A DNA stretch of 64,000 nucleotides from an uncultured Tateyamaria sp. (GCF_947487805.1 NZ_CANKXW010000001.1:999580-1063579), one strand, 5' to 3'. Shown: positions 43,983 to 53,914, counted from the first letter of the stretch. The notes: a model not told the origin generated them from the sequence alone. Translations and numbers: made by a program.

Positions 43983-44864
43983 ATGAAAAAGTTTCTCTCG
44001 ATTTCGGGCGTGCTCGGCGCCTTTGGCGCAGCGCCTGCCTGGGCACAGGACGGTTTGGAAGTGATTGGCCGTCCCATCGACGCCGGCATCGGCTTTCAAC
44101 CTGCCGCCACCGAAGTGGCGCGCCGCCTGCAATGGCTGGATGGCATGATCCTCGTCATCATCACGCTGATCACGCTGTTTGTCGTGGCGCTGCTGGCCTG
44201 GGTGGTGATCCGTTACAACGCCAAACGGAACCCCGAGCCTGCCAGCTTTACCCACCACACGCCCATCGAAATTGCCTGGACGGTGATTCCGATTGTCATC
44301 CTGGTCTTCATCGGTGCCTTCTCACTGCCGACGCTGTTCCACCAGCAGGAGATCCCGGAGGCGGACGTGACCATCAAAGCGACCGGCTATCAGTGGTTCT
44401 GGGGCTATGAATATGTCGACGAAGGGTTCGCATTCGACAGCTACATGATCGGTGCCCCGGCCACGGGCGGCAACAACGCCCTGACGCCGGAAACCGAAGA
44501 GGCGCTCGTCGCGGCAGGCTACAGTCGTGAAGATTTCCTGCTGGCCACCGACAATGCCGTCGTGATCCCCGTCAACAAGACCGTCGTGATCCAGGTCACC
44601 GGCGCGGACGTGATCCACGCCTGGACCATCCCTGCTTTCGGCGTGAAACAGGATGCCGTGCCGGGCCGCCTGGCCGAACTGTGGTTCGAGGCGGAGAAGG
44701 AGGGCATCTACTTTGGTCAGTGTTCCGAGCTGTGCGGCATCGCCCACGCCTACATGCCGATCACCGTCAAAGTGGTCAGCGAAGAGGCCTATGCCGAATG
44801 GCTGGCGGGCGCGCGTGAAGAGTTCGCGGGCACACCGCGCACCCTTCAGGTCGCCTCCAACTGA
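43983..44864 (+). CDS. ctaC: cytochrome c oxidase subunit II
   Basis: A 293-residue aa3-type oxidase subunit. Signal-like leader ([20 protein letters not shown]), two membrane helices (about residues 50-75 and 93-115), and the periplasmic CuA domain with [15 protein letters not shown] and [14 protein letters not shown] (Cys-x3-Cys-x3-His). It accepts electrons from cytochrome c. ATG at 43983 starts the signal peptide; the frame is open upstream into the tldD antisense region. The catalytic subunit I gene (ctaD) is not in this cluster, which is typical for Rhodobacterales. Confidence 0.96.
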   Translation: MKKFLSISGVLGAFGAAPAWAQDGLEVIGRPIDAGIGFQPAATEVARRLQWLDGMILVIITLITLFVVALLAWVVIRYNAKRNPEPASFTHHTPIEIAWTVIPIVILVFIGAFSLPTLFHQQEIPEADVTIKATGYQWFWGYEYVDEGFAFDSYMIGAPATGGNNALTPETEEALVAAGYSREDFLLATDNAVVIPVNKTVVIQVTGADVIHAWTIPAFGVKQDAVPGRLAELWFEAEKEGIYFGQCSELCGIAHAYMPITVKVVSEEAYAEWLAGAREEFAGTPRTLQVASN

Positions 44865-44922
44865 ACCCTTTGAGGGCGGGGGCGACCCCGCCTGACGCCC
44901 GCGATAACGGACAACAGTGCAC

Positions 44923-45861
44923 ATGACCGACGTCAGCTATCAGAACCAGACCCACGAGGCCGAGGCGAGCCTGGGCGATTATTTCGCCTTGATGAAGCCG
45001 CGCGTGATGCAATTGGTTGTGTTCACGGCGTTGGTCGGCTTGCTGGCGGCCCCGGTATCGGTGCACCCGGTGATCGGCTTTGCCTCTATCCTGTTCATCG
45101 CCATCGGTGCGGGTGCGTCCGGCGCGTTGAACATGTGGTGGGACGCGGATATCGATGGCGTCATGCGCCGCACGGCCAAGCGGCCGATCCCTGCGGGCAA
45201 GGTCACTCCGGACGAGGCCAAGGTGCTTGGTTTTGCCCTGTCGGGCATGTCCGTGATGATGCTGGGCCTTGCGGCAAACCTGATGGCGGCCGCATTGCTC
45301 GCCTTCACCATCTTTTTCTACATCGTGATCTATTCCATGTGGCTCAAGCGCGCCACGCCGCAGAACATCGTGATCGGGGGTGCCGCCGGTGCCTTTCCGC
45401 CCGTCATTGGCTGGGTGGTCGCAACGGGCACAATGTCGATCGAGCCGTGGCTGATGTTCGCGCTGATCTTCATGTGGACTCCGCCGCATTTCTGGGCGTT
45501 GGCCCTGTTCATGAAGTCGGATTACGACGATGCGGGCGTGCCGATGCTGACCGTGACGCATGGGCGCAAGTCCACCCGCGTGCACATTCTGGTCTACACC
45601 GTCCTGCTGGTCGCTTTGGCCGTCGGCACGGCGTTCACCGCGATTGGCGGGCCCGTCTATCTTGCCGCCGCGCTGATCCTGAACGCGCTGTTCCTCAAGG
45701 GCGCCTATGACATCTGGCGGCGCGATGAGGCGCAGGCCGAGGCGGATGACTACAAGGTGGAAAAATCCTTCTTCCGCCTGTCGCTGTGGTACCTGTTCCT
45801 GCACTTCGGTGCGATCCTGGCAGAGGCGGTTCTGCCCGCAGCATGGGGGATCTGGGCATGA
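44923..45861 (+). CDS. ctaB: protoheme IX farnesyltransferase (heme O synthase)
   Basis: A 312-residue UbiA-family prenyltransferase with about nine membrane helices. The two Asp-rich metal sites are NMWWDADIDGVMRRTAKRPI and FMKSDYDDAGVPML. It farnesylates heme B to heme O for the oxidase. ATG at 44923 (MTDVSYQNQ) is preferred; a GTG at 44917 is in frame. Its TGA overlaps the ATG of the small coxF-like gene. Confidence 0.95.
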   Translation: MTDVSYQNQTHEAEASLGDYFALMKPRVMQLVVFTALVGLLAAPVSVHPVIGFASILFIAIGAGASGALNMWWDADIDGVMRRTAKRPIPAGKVTPDEAKVLGFALSGMSVMMLGLAANLMAAALLAFTIFFYIVIYSMWLKRATPQNIVIGGAAGAFPPVIGWVVATGTMSIEPWLMFALIFMWTPPHFWALALFMKSDYDDAGVPMLTVTHGRKSTRVHILVYTVLLVALAVGTAFTAIGGPVYLAAALILNALFLKGAYDIWRRDEAQAEADDYKVEKSFFRLSLWYLFLHFGAILAEAVLPAAWGIWA

Positions 45862-46019
45862 CGATCAAAGCCGAACACGAACTGCACCAGCGCCGCAAGG
45901 GCCGCAATGTGGGCGTGGGCCTTATGCTGGCCGGTTTCGTCGTGCTGGTTCTGGCGCTGACATTCGTCAAGATCACCAGCGGTGATTTCGAATTGCCACG
46001 GGCGGAGGCCACACAATGA
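45858..46019 (+). CDS. small membrane protein of the cytochrome oxidase operon (CoxF-like)
   Basis: A 53-residue protein with one membrane helix (about residues 20-39, LMLAGFVVLVLALTFVKI) and a basic N-terminus (HQRRKGRNVG). It overlaps ctaB by ATGA and ctaG by ATGA, so its translation is coupled on both sides. Small single-helix genes at this place are known from Rhodobacterales cta operons; the role in oxidase assembly is unproven. Confidence 0.85.
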   Translation: MTIKAEHELHQRRKGRNVGVGLMLAGFVVLVLALTFVKITSGDFELPRAEATQ

Positions 46020-46594
46020 CAAGATTGAGCGGACCGCAGAAAACAGTGGCCCAGACCGTGGGTTTGGTTGTCGTCATGGGCGGCCTCGCGTGGGCGTCGG
46101 TGCCCTTCTACGACTGGTTCTGCCGCGTCACCGGCTTTGGCGGCACCACCGGCGTCAGCGAAGTGGCCAGCGACGACATCCTGGACCAGACCATCAAAGT
46201 CCGCTTTGATGCGTCCCTCGAACGCAACATGCCGTGGCAATTCACGCCCACGGTCCGCGAGATGGAGTTGCGCATCGGCGAAACCGGGCTGGCCTTTTAC
46301 GAGGCCTACAACCCGACCGACAAACCGGTCGCCGGATCGGCCAGCTACAACGTGGCCCCCTACGAGGCGGGCGGCTTCTTCTCCAAAATCGACTGCTTCT
46401 GCTTTGAAGAGCAGGTGCTGGCACCGGGCGAGCGTGTCCAGATGCCCGTGACCTTCTATGTCGACCCTGAAATCGTGACGGATCGCGATGCGCAATACGT
46501 GCACACGATCACGCTCAGCTACACTTTTTACCAAATTGACTTGCCCGAAGGATATGCTTCGTTAGAGCAGGCAACAGACACTAACCTGAACTGA
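46016..46594 (+). CDS. ctaG: CtaG/Cox11, copper delivery factor for CuB
   Basis: A 192-residue assembly factor that inserts copper into the CuB site of oxidase subunit I. One N-terminal membrane helix (about residues 12-28) anchors a periplasmic immunoglobulin-like domain holding the copper motif IDCFCFEEQ (C127, C129), preceded by [13 protein letters not shown]. It starts inside the end of the coxF-like gene and is followed 10 bp later by ctaE. Confidence 0.95.
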   Translation: MTRLSGPQKTVAQTVGLVVVMGGLAWASVPFYDWFCRVTGFGGTTGVSEVASDDILDQTIKVRFDASLERNMPWQFTPTVREMELRIGETGLAFYEAYNPTDKPVAGSASYNVAPYEAGGFFSKIDCFCFEEQVLAPGERVQMPVTFYVDPEIVTDRDAQYVHTITLSYTFYQIDLPEGYASLEQATDTNLN

Positions 46595-46604
46595 GGGACG
46601 GACC

Positions 46605-47459
46605 ATGGCCCACGCAAAAAATCACGACTACCACATTCTTGCGCCATCGACTTGGCCCCTGCTGGGTGCGCTTGCTGGCTTTTTCATGCTGTTCGGCGCC
46701 GTTGCGTGGATGTCCGGTGGCATGACCATCCTGTTCAAAACCGTCGAGCTAAGCGGCCCTTGGATGTTCCTGATGGGCTTTGTCGCGGTGCTTTACGTGA
46801 TGTTCGGCTGGTGGGCTGACGTCGTCAGCGAAAGCCGGATCGGCGATCACACGCCGGTCGTGCGCATCGGCCTGCGCTATGGCTTCATCCTGTTCATCAT
46901 GTCCGAGGTCATGTTCTTTGCCGCGTGGTTCTGGGCCTTCTTCAAAGACGGCATCTACCCGATGAGCGAATATGTCGGCACGACATATGTCCGCCCCGAG
47001 ATCTACCACGTGGATGCCTTCCACCTGCCGCTGATCAACACGCTGATCCTGCTGCTGTCGGGCTGTGCCGTAACATGGGCGCACCACGCGCTGGTGCACG
47101 GCGGTGAGCGCAAGGACGTGATCAACGGTCTGGCCATTGCGGTTGTGCTGGGCGTGTTCTTTACGATCCTTCAGGGCTATGAATATTCCTATCTGCTCTA
47201 CAAGGGCTGGGAGTTCGGCAATGACACGTTCTTCTCCGCCTTCTTCATGGCGACCGGGTTCCACGGCGCGCATGTGATCATCGGCACGATCTTCCTGTTC
47301 GTCTGCCTGCTGCGCGCGATGAAGGGGCACTTCTCTGCCGAGAAACACATCGGGTTCGAGGCCGCTGCCTGGTACTGGCACTTTGTGGACGTTGTCTGGC
47401 TGTTCCTCTTCTTTGCCGTCTACATCTGGGGCGTGGCACAAATGCCCGGCGCGCACTGA
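46605..47459 (+). CDS. ctaE: cytochrome c oxidase subunit III
   Basis: A 284-residue seven-helix subunit that binds lipids and supports proton uptake in the aa3 oxidase. Signatures are the start [20 protein letters not shown], the pair [13 protein letters not shown] and [16 protein letters not shown], and a C-terminal [21 protein letters not shown] strong terminator follows, closing the ctaC-ctaB-coxF-ctaG-ctaE unit. Confidence 0.96.
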   Translation: MAHAKNHDYHILAPSTWPLLGALAGFFMLFGAVAWMSGGMTILFKTVELSGPWMFLMGFVAVLYVMFGWWADVVSESRIGDHTPVVRIGLRYGFILFIMSEVMFFAAWFWAFFKDGIYPMSEYVGTTYVRPEIYHVDAFHLPLINTLILLLSGCAVTWAHHALVHGGERKDVINGLAIAVVLGVFFTILQGYEYSYLLYKGWEFGNDTFFSAFFMATGFHGAHVIIGTIFLFVCLLRAMKGHFSAEKHIGFEAAAWYWHFVDVVWLFLFFAVYIWGVAQMPGAH

Positions 47460-47483
47460 TCGCGCAGGATCTCTCAAGGCTTC

Positions 47484-47519
47484 AAAGCGCGCGGGCCTGG
47501 CCTGCGCGCTTTTTCTTTT
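47484..47519 (+). terminator. rho-independent terminator after ctaE
   Basis: AAAGCGCGC / GCGCGCTTT 9-bp stem around an 11-nt partly paired loop, followed by TTTTCTTTT. It starts 25 bp after the ctaE stop. Confidence 0.85.
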
Positions 47520-47537
47520 GCACAGGGTGAGGGCGCG

Positions 47538-48209
47538 ATGCGGCTTTGGTTTCTTCTGATCGTCGGCGTGGCCGGGGTGGCGACGCTGTTGTCCCTTGGC
47601 AACTGGCAGGTGCAGCGGCTGGCCTGGAAACAGGACCTGCTGGCGCGCATCGAAACCGAGATCAGCGCCGCCCCCATCAGCCTGAAGGCGGCCACCACGC
47701 CCGCGTTCACCCGCTATGCCCCGGTCGAGATCACCGGGCAGTTCGGCACGGGCCATATCCGCATGCTGGCCTCGCGCAAGACGACCGGTGCCGTGCACCG
47801 CATCATCCGTCCCTTCGAGGCCGAGGGCTATGGCCGCATCCTCGTCGACACCGGCTGGGCGCCTGCCGCCCGCGCGGTGGACCCGGTCCCGCAAACGCCC
47901 GTCACGCTGACCGGCAACCTTGACGCCCCGAACGAGGCCGACAGCTACACGCCCGCCCCCGATATCGACGGCAACCTGTGGTTTGCCCGCGATGTGCCTG
48001 CCATGGCCGACACCCTGTCGACCGCGCCGATCATGGTCGTGCTGCGCGATGCGCCGGAAATGGACCTTGGCGTGACGCCTTGGCCCGTAGACACGGCTGG
48101 TATTTCCAACGATCACCTGCAATACGCCATCACATGGTTTTCGCTGGCCGCCATCTGGGGGGCCATGACCGCATATTTCCTGCTGCGCCATCGCCGCAGC
48201 CCGCGCTGA
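47538..48209 (+). CDS. SURF1-family oxidase assembly protein
   Basis: A 223-residue protein with two membrane helices: one N-terminal (MRLWFLLIVGVAGVATLLSL followed by GNWQVQRLAWK) and one at the C-terminus (LQYAITWFSLAAIWGAMTAY). The family signature G-x-W-Q-x-x-R-x-x-W-K is visible. SURF1 helps heme a insertion into the oxidase. It starts 19 bp past the terminator T-run, so it probably depends on read-through. Confidence 0.93.
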   Translation: MRLWFLLIVGVAGVATLLSLGNWQVQRLAWKQDLLARIETEISAAPISLKAATTPAFTRYAPVEITGQFGTGHIRMLASRKTTGAVHRIIRPFEAEGYGRILVDTGWAPAARAVDPVPQTPVTLTGNLDAPNEADSYTPAPDIDGNLWFARDVPAMADTLSTAPIMVVLRDAPEMDLGVTPWPVDTAGISNDHLQYAITWFSLAAIWGAMTAYFLLRHRRSPR

Positions 48210-48221
48210 GAAAGACGACAC

Positions 48222-49610
48222 ATGCGCTATGTATCCACGCGGGGACAGGCCCCGGTGCTGACCTTCGAAGACACGATGCTGACCGGGCTCGCGCGGGACG
48301 GGGGGCTTTATGTGCCCGAGACGATCCCGCAGATTGACGCCGCCGACATCGCCGCGATGGAGGGCCAATCCTATGAGCAGATCGCCTATACGGTAATGCG
48401 CCCCTTTGTCGGCGACACGTTCACGGACGACGAATTCCGCGGCTGTATCGACCGCGCCTATGCCGGGTTCGGCCACGCCGCCCGCGCGCCGATGGTGCAG
48501 TTGGATCAGGGGCATTTCCTGCTTGAGCTGTTCCACGGACCGACGCTCGCCTTCAAAGACTTTGCAATGCAGCTGATTGGCCAGCTGTTCCAGACCGCGC
48601 TGGCCCGTCGTGGCGACCGTGTGACCATCGTGGGCGCGACGTCCGGCGACACCGGCTCTGCCGCGATCGAGGCGTTCCGGGGGCTGAGCAACGTGGATGT
48701 GTTCATCCTCTATCCCCATGGCCGCGTCAGCGAAGTGCAGCGCCGCCAGATGACCACCCCGGTCGAGGACAACGTACATGCGCTGGCGCTGGATGGCGAC
48801 TTTGACGACTGCCAGGCGCGGCTCAAGGACATGTTCAACGACTTCGACTTCCGCGACGGCGTTGGGCTGGCGGGCGTGAACTCGATCAACTGGGCGCGCG
48901 TGCTGGCGCAGGTTGTCTACTATTTCTCCTCCGCCGTGGCGCTTGGTGCGCCTGCGCGGCAGGTCAGCTTTACCGTGCCCACGGGGAATTTCGGCGACAT
49001 CTTTGCGGGGTACATCGCCAAGCGTATGGGCCTGCCCATCGACCGTCTGGTCGTGGCCACCAACCAGAACGACATTCTGCACCGCTGTCTGGCGGGGCAG
49101 GGGTATCACAAAGGCGACACGATCCCCTCGATCAGCCCGTCGATGGACATCCAGGTCAGCTCGAATTTCGAACGTGCGCTCTTTGATGCCTACGGGCGTG
49201 ACGGCGGCGCGGTTGCGCAGCTGATGGACGAATTGAAATCGGGCGGCTTTGACGTCAGCCAGGGCGCGATGCAGGCCTTGCAGGAACACTATGCCTCGGG
49301 CCGCGTGTCCGAAGACGACACCAGCGCCCAGATCGCCGCGACCTTGGCCGCGACCACCGAACTGCTGTGCCCGCACTCTGCCGTGGGCGTGCATGTCGCC
49401 GAAGAGCAGCGCGTCGCAGGCACGCCGATGGTCACGCTGGCCACCGCGCATCCGGCGAAATTCCCGGCTGCGGTCGAGGCGGCCACGGGCGTGCATCCGC
49501 CCCTTCCCCCGCGCATGGCGGACCTGTATGAACGGCCCGAACGCCTGACACGGGTGCCCAACGACCTCGACGCCCTCAAGGCCCACATCATCGCGCACCG
49601 CGCCCAGTGA
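48222..49610 (+). CDS. thrC: threonine synthase
   Basis: A 462-residue PLP enzyme making threonine from O-phosphohomoserine, of the long ThrC class. The PLP lysine is K112 in FHGPTLAFKDFAMQL; other signatures are GATSGDTGSAAIEAFRG and SFTVPTGNFGDIFAGYIAKR. It starts 12 bp after the SURF1 stop. The order cta genes, SURF1, thrC, M16 peptidase is conserved in this group. Confidence 0.96.
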   Translation: MRYVSTRGQAPVLTFEDTMLTGLARDGGLYVPETIPQIDAADIAAMEGQSYEQIAYTVMRPFVGDTFTDDEFRGCIDRAYAGFGHAARAPMVQLDQGHFLLELFHGPTLAFKDFAMQLIGQLFQTALARRGDRVTIVGATSGDTGSAAIEAFRGLSNVDVFILYPHGRVSEVQRRQMTTPVEDNVHALALDGDFDDCQARLKDMFNDFDFRDGVGLAGVNSINWARVLAQVVYYFSSAVALGAPARQVSFTVPTGNFGDIFAGYIAKRMGLPIDRLVVATNQNDILHRCLAGQGYHKGDTIPSISPSMDIQVSSNFERALFDAYGRDGGAVAQLMDELKSGGFDVSQGAMQALQEHYASGRVSEDDTSAQIAATLAATTELLCPHSAVGVHVAEEQRVAGTPMVTLATAHPAKFPAAVEAATGVHPPLPPRMADLYERPERLTRVPNDLDALKAHIIAHRAQ

Positions 49611-49617
49611 GACCGAA

Positions 49618-50880
49618 TTGACCACACGCACACATCAACTGAGCAACGGCTTCCGTATCGTGACCGAAAACATGCCGGGGCTTGCCTCTGCCTCGATCGG
49701 GATCTGGGTGGGGGCCGGTGCCCGCCACGAGATGGCCGACCAGAACGGCATCGCGCATTTCCTCGAACATATGGCGTTCAAGGGAACGCAACGGCGCAGC
49801 GCGCTCGAGATTGCCGAGGCGATCGAGGACGTGGGCGGCTATATCAACGCCTATACCAGCCGCGAGGTGACGGCCTATTACGCCCGGGTGTTGCAGAACG
49901 ATGTGCCGCTGGCGCTGGACGTGCTGGCCGATATCCTGCTGAACCCGGTCTTTGACCCCAGCGAGATCGAAACCGAACGCGGCGTGATCCTGCAAGAGAT
50001 CGGGCAGGCGCTCGATACGCCGGACGATGTGATCTTTGACTGGTTGCAGGAACAGGCCTATCCTGAACAGCCCCTCGGGCGGACCATCCTTGGCCCCTCC
50101 GAACGGGTCTCGGCCTTTGGGCGCGAGGACCTGTCGCGGTTCATCAATCAGCATTACGGCCCGCACCAGATAATCCTGTCGGCGGCCGGTGCGGTGGATC
50201 ACGACGCCATCGTGCGCCTGGCCGAAGAGCTGTTTGGCGATCTCGCCCCGCGCCCGCAACTTGTGGCCGATGTGGCGCGCTTCGCGGGCGGCGAGACGCG
50301 TCAGGTCAAGGCGCTGGAGCAGGCGCATTTCGCGCTGGCCTTTGAATCGCCCGGCTACCGCGATCCCGACATCTATACCGCGCAGATCTATGCCAGCGCG
50401 CTGGGCGGCGGCATGTCCAGCCGCCTGTTCCAGGAAATCCGCGAAAGCCGCGGCCTGTGCTATACGATCTTTGCCCAGGCCGGGGCCTATGCCGACACCG
50501 GCATGACGACGATCTATGCGGGCACCGCCGCCGACCAGATCGCGGATCTGGCCCACATCACCGTGGACGAGATGAAGCGCGCGGCCTCTGACATGTCCGA
50601 GGCCGAGGTCGAACGCGCCCGCGTCCAGATGAAGGCAGGGCTGCTTATGGGGCTCGAAAGCCCGTCGAACCGGGCCGAACGTCTGGCGCGGCTGGTCCAG
50701 ATCTGGGACCGCGTGCCGCCGCTGGAGGAAACCGTGGCGATGATCGACGCGGTCACCGTCGCTGACGTGCAGGCCTTTGCCGAACATATCGCGGGTGCGG
50801 CACCCATGGCGATGGCGCTTTACGGCCCCATCGACCACGCGCCCAGCCGTGACGCCTTGCAGGAGCACCGCGCCGCCTGA
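49618..50880 (+). CDS. M16-family zinc peptidase (processing-peptidase-like)
   Basis: A 420-residue single-unit M16B peptidase resembling the beta subunit of mitochondrial processing peptidase. The inverted zinc motif HFLEH is at residues 47-51, with the third ligand E127 in GVILQEIGQ. GGYINAYTSREVTAYYARVL and GGGMSSRLFQEIRESRGLCY are family hallmarks. The start is TTG at 49618, 7 bp after thrC. The natural substrate is unknown. The next gene overlaps its stop by 1 bp. Confidence 0.93.
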   Translation: MTTRTHQLSNGFRIVTENMPGLASASIGIWVGAGARHEMADQNGIAHFLEHMAFKGTQRRSALEIAEAIEDVGGYINAYTSREVTAYYARVLQNDVPLALDVLADILLNPVFDPSEIETERGVILQEIGQALDTPDDVIFDWLQEQAYPEQPLGRTILGPSERVSAFGREDLSRFINQHYGPHQIILSAAGAVDHDAIVRLAEELFGDLAPRPQLVADVARFAGGETRQVKALEQAHFALAFESPGYRDPDIYTAQIYASALGGGMSSRLFQEIRESRGLCYTIFAQAGAYADTGMTTIYAGTAADQIADLAHITVDEMKRAASDMSEAEVERARVQMKAGLLMGLESPSNRAERLARLVQIWDRVPPLEETVAMIDAVTVADVQAFAEHIAGAAPMAMALYGPIDHAPSRDALQEHRAA

Positions 50881-51464
50881 TGCTCTTGGCCAAACGGAAA
50901 TTGCGGATCGAAACCGAGCGCATGACCCTGCGCCCGCCGACGCATTCGGATTTTCGCGACTGGGCCGCCCTGCGCAGCGCCAGCATGGATCATCTCACCC
51001 CGTGGGAGCCGAGCTGGGCCACCGATCACCTGACGCGCAAGGCCTTTACCAACCGTGTCTACTGGGCGCAGCGCTCCGTGGGCTCGGGGTCGGCGCTGCC
51101 TCTGTTCCTGATCCGCCGCAAGGACGAGGCGCTGATGGGGGCGATCACGCTGGACAACATCCGGCGCGGGCCCGCACAGGCGGGTACGCTCGGCTATTGG
51201 ACGGGCGAGGCCTACGCGCGTCAGGGCTATATGCGCGAGGCGATCCTGTCGGTTGTGCATTTCGCCTTTACGCGGCTGGACCTCAGCCGGATCGAAGCGG
51301 CCTGCCTGCCGGAAAACGTGGCCTCGCGCGGGCTGCTGGAGACCTGCGGGTTCAAGTACGAAGGCGTTGCGCAGAGCTATTTGCAGATTGATGGCCGCTG
51401 GCGGACGCACGTTCTTTATGCAGCATTGCGCATGGATCGGCGCGGGCGCACCGACGCGGGCTGA
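50880..51464 (+). CDS. RimJ-like GNAT N-acetyltransferase
   Basis: A 194-residue acetyltransferase of the RimJ/RimL group: RKLRIETERMTLRPPTHSDF at the start, GTLGYWTGEAYARQGYMREA at the acetyl-CoA site, and LSRIEAACLPENVASRGLLE near the end. It probably acetylates a protein N-terminus or an amino-sugar. Its ATG overlaps the stop of the M16 peptidase gene (TGATG), indicating co-translation. Confidence 0.9.
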   Translation: MLLAKRKLRIETERMTLRPPTHSDFRDWAALRSASMDHLTPWEPSWATDHLTRKAFTNRVYWAQRSVGSGSALPLFLIRRKDEALMGAITLDNIRRGPAQAGTLGYWTGEAYARQGYMREAILSVVHFAFTRLDLSRIEAACLPENVASRGLLETCGFKYEGVAQSYLQIDGRWRTHVLYAALRMDRRGRTDAG

Positions 51465-51517
51465 ATTCGCGGTTTCGTGTTTCTGGATTTTTGCGGGCGC
51501 GTGCTATCATCTCTTGC

Positions 51518-52348
51518 ATGCGAATGTTCTTTGCCTGCCTTGCCCTGATCGCGGCGCCGCTGACCGCCGCGGCGCAGTCCCGAACGCCCAGCCACTGCAT
51601 TGCCCTTGCCGCGGATATCGACGGCGCGCAGTACGTGCACCGGGCCAGCTTTGACGTCACCGTGCCGGACGAGACGGTGCGCATCCACTACGTGGCACAT
51701 GCGTCCTTTCTTCTGAGCACGGCGGGCGGGCTCAACATGGTAACGGATTTTACCGGGTTTCTCGGCGGGTCGGACATGATCCCTGACGTGGTGACGATGA
51801 ACCATGCCCATGGCACCCACTGGACGGCCAATCCGGACCCGGCCATCCCGCACGTGCTGCCCGGCTGGGGTGAGTTCGGCGAGGGCATCGATCACCGGCT
51901 CGAACTGGGCGAGGTGCTGGTGCGCAATGTGTCCACCGACATCCGGTCGCAGTGGTCGGGCACCGAGAAAAACGGCAATTCCATCTTTATCTTCGAGGTT
52001 GCGGGCCTCTGCATCGGCCATCTGGGGCACCTGCACCACGAACCCAATGCCGAGCAATACGCAGCCATCGGACGGCTGGATGTGGTGATGGCGGCGGTGG
52101 ATGGCGGATCAACGGTCGATCTGCCGACGATGATCCGCATCCTGCAACGGCTGCGGTCGTCCATCGTGATCCCGATGCACTGGTTCGGGGAATACACGCT
52201 GGACCTGTTCCTGACAGGTATGCGCGACGACTTTGCCATTGTCGATGTGCAGGGGCCGTCGCTGGATGTGTCGCTGGACCGCTTGCCGGGCCGTCCGACG
52301 ATCATGGTGCTGCGGCCCCGGTACCTGATCGACAATGGGGACGACTGA
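51518..52348 (+). CDS. exported MBL-fold protein with altered metal motif
   Basis: A 276-residue protein with a signal peptide (MRMFFACLALIAAPLTAAAQ) and a metallo-beta-lactamase fold similar to the UlaG group: HYVAHASFLLSTAGG, GHLGHLHH and SIVIPMHWFGEYT. The metal motif HxHxDH reads HAHGTH (residues 96-101), so the usual zinc-binding Asp is Thr. Two later His positions are kept. It may bind one metal or act on a different substrate. The ATG at 51518 is chosen; 51524 would also work. Confidence 0.82.
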   Translation: MRMFFACLALIAAPLTAAAQSRTPSHCIALAADIDGAQYVHRASFDVTVPDETVRIHYVAHASFLLSTAGGLNMVTDFTGFLGGSDMIPDVVTMNHAHGTHWTANPDPAIPHVLPGWGEFGEGIDHRLELGEVLVRNVSTDIRSQWSGTEKNGNSIFIFEVAGLCIGHLGHLHHEPNAEQYAAIGRLDVVMAAVDGGSTVDLPTMIRILQRLRSSIVIPMHWFGEYTLDLFLTGMRDDFAIVDVQGPSLDVSLDRLPGRPTIMVLRPRYLIDNGDD

Positions 52349-52419
52349 CTGGCCATTGCTGTGCGGCGCGGTTTGGTGGCAAAAGGGGCAAATGTTCCAA
52401 AGGATGTGACGGCTTCCCC

Positions 52420-53832
52420 GTGTTGAATTCCCTGACCCCCGCGCGTGCAGATGCGTTGCGCGCCACCCTGCCTGCGGACCGCTTTGACGCGCCGCAAACC
52501 CACCATCTTGAGGAACCGCGTGGCCGCTATGCCGGGCAGGCGGGGCTGATCGCCTATCCGCGCAGCACGGAAGAGGTGGCCGCGCTGGTGCGCGCGGCGG
52601 CGTCGGCGCGTGTGCCGGTGGTGCCCTATGGCGGTGGCACCGGGCTGGTGGGCGGGCAGGTGGCACCCGACGGACCGGTGCCGCTGGTCTTGTCGCTGTC
52701 GCGGATGACGGCGATCCGCGCGGTCCATCCAGAGGAAAATGTGATGGTGGCCGAGGCGGGCGCCATTCTGGCGGATGTGCAGGCCGCGGCAGAGGCGGCG
52801 GGCCGCCTGTTCCCGCTGTCGCTGGCCGCCGAAGGGTCCGCGCGCATCGGCGGGAATCTTTCGACCAACGCAGGTGGCACGGGCGTGCTGCGCTATGGCA
52901 ATGCGCGGGATCTGTGTCTGGGGATTGAGGCGGTGCTGCCCTCCGGCGAGGTGCTGCACGGGCTGCGGCGGCTGCGCAAGGACAATACGGGCTATGATCT
53001 GCGCCATCTGTTGATCGGGGCCGAGGGCACGCTGGGCGTGATCACGGCGGCGTCGCTCAAGCTTTTTGCGCGGCCTGCATCCGTGGGCACGGCGCTCTTT
53101 CAGGTGGCCTCGCCCGCCGCGGCGCTGTCGCTGTTGTCATTGGCGCGCGATCAGGTGGGCGAGGGGGTCAGCGCCTTTGAACTGATCGGCCGGCAGGGCT
53201 TTGATTTCCTCGCCGAAACCGTGCCCGAGATCCGCAACCCGTGGGACCAGACGCCGGACTGGTGCGTGCTGGTGGAACTGGGCCTTTCCGCTGCGGCATC
53301 GCCGTCGGACGCGCTCGAGGCGCTCTTTGCCGCCGGGGTCGAAGCCGGGTTGATGGAGGACGGCATGATCGCGCAGAACGAGGCACAGCGCGCGGCCTTC
53401 TGGGCCATCCGAGAGACCATCCCCGAGGCCAACCGCCGGGTCGGTTCCATCAGTTCCCATGACATCTCGGTGCCCCTCGGCGCGCTGGCCGATTTCATCG
53501 CCGAAGGGGGCCGCCGGATTGCCACGCTGGGCACGTTCCGCATCAATTGCTTTGGGCATGTGGGCGACGGTAATCTACATTACAACGTCTTTCCAATGCC
53601 CGGAAAAACGCGCGCCGATCACATGGCCGAACGGGACGAGATCAAGCGCATCGTCCATGATCTGGTGCACGAGATGGACGGGTCGGTAAGTGCCGAACAC
53701 GGTGTGGGGCGGCTCAAGGTCGGGGATCTGGAACGCTATGCCGATCCGGCGAAACTGGCGGCGATGCGGAGCATCAAGGCGGCCCTTGATCCGCTGGGCA
53801 TCATGAACCCCGGTGCCGTGCTGCGCGGCTGA
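52420..53832 (+). CDS. FAD-linked 2-hydroxyacid dehydrogenase (GlcD/D-2HGDH family)
   Basis: A 470-residue flavoprotein of the PCMH/vanillyl-alcohol oxidase group. FAD-binding half: YPRSTEEVAALVRAAASARV, VPYGGGTGLVGGQVAP, NLSTNAGGTGVLRYGNARDL and GAEGTLGVITAASLKLF. Substrate half ends with FGHVGDGNLHYNVFPM and SAEHGVGRLKVGDL. Related enzymes oxidise D-lactate, glycolate or D-2-hydroxyglutarate; the exact acid is not determined. The start is GTG 52420 or TTG 52423, with AAAGGA about 15 nt upstream; the frame is open further back but overlaps the MBL gene. Confidence 0.9.
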   Translation: MLNSLTPARADALRATLPADRFDAPQTHHLEEPRGRYAGQAGLIAYPRSTEEVAALVRAAASARVPVVPYGGGTGLVGGQVAPDGPVPLVLSLSRMTAIRAVHPEENVMVAEAGAILADVQAAAEAAGRLFPLSLAAEGSARIGGNLSTNAGGTGVLRYGNARDLCLGIEAVLPSGEVLHGLRRLRKDNTGYDLRHLLIGAEGTLGVITAASLKLFARPASVGTALFQVASPAAALSLLSLARDQVGEGVSAFELIGRQGFDFLAETVPEIRNPWDQTPDWCVLVELGLSAAASPSDALEALFAAGVEAGLMEDGMIAQNEAQRAAFWAIRETIPEANRRVGSISSHDISVPLGALADFIAEGGRRIATLGTFRINCFGHVGDGNLHYNVFPMPGKTRADHMAERDEIKRIVHDLVHEMDGSVSAEHGVGRLKVGDLERYADPAKLAAMRSIKAALDPLGIMNPGAVLRG

Positions 53833-53914
53833 AGCCGCAACGCGCAGGTCAACAAAACCTGTTGGCTTGCGCGCGATATTGGGCCAACCTTCCCGCCATA
53901 GATGAAACGCCCAT

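Noticed and set aside
46749-49631. A 960-codon open frame on the minus strand across ctaE, SURF1 and thrC
   Set aside because: Antisense shadow of conserved genes with intact active sites.
51952-52419. A longer FAD oxidoreductase starting inside the MBL gene
   Set aside because: The added part is an out-of-frame reading of the MBL gene and has no similarity to the family; the domain begins near 52420.
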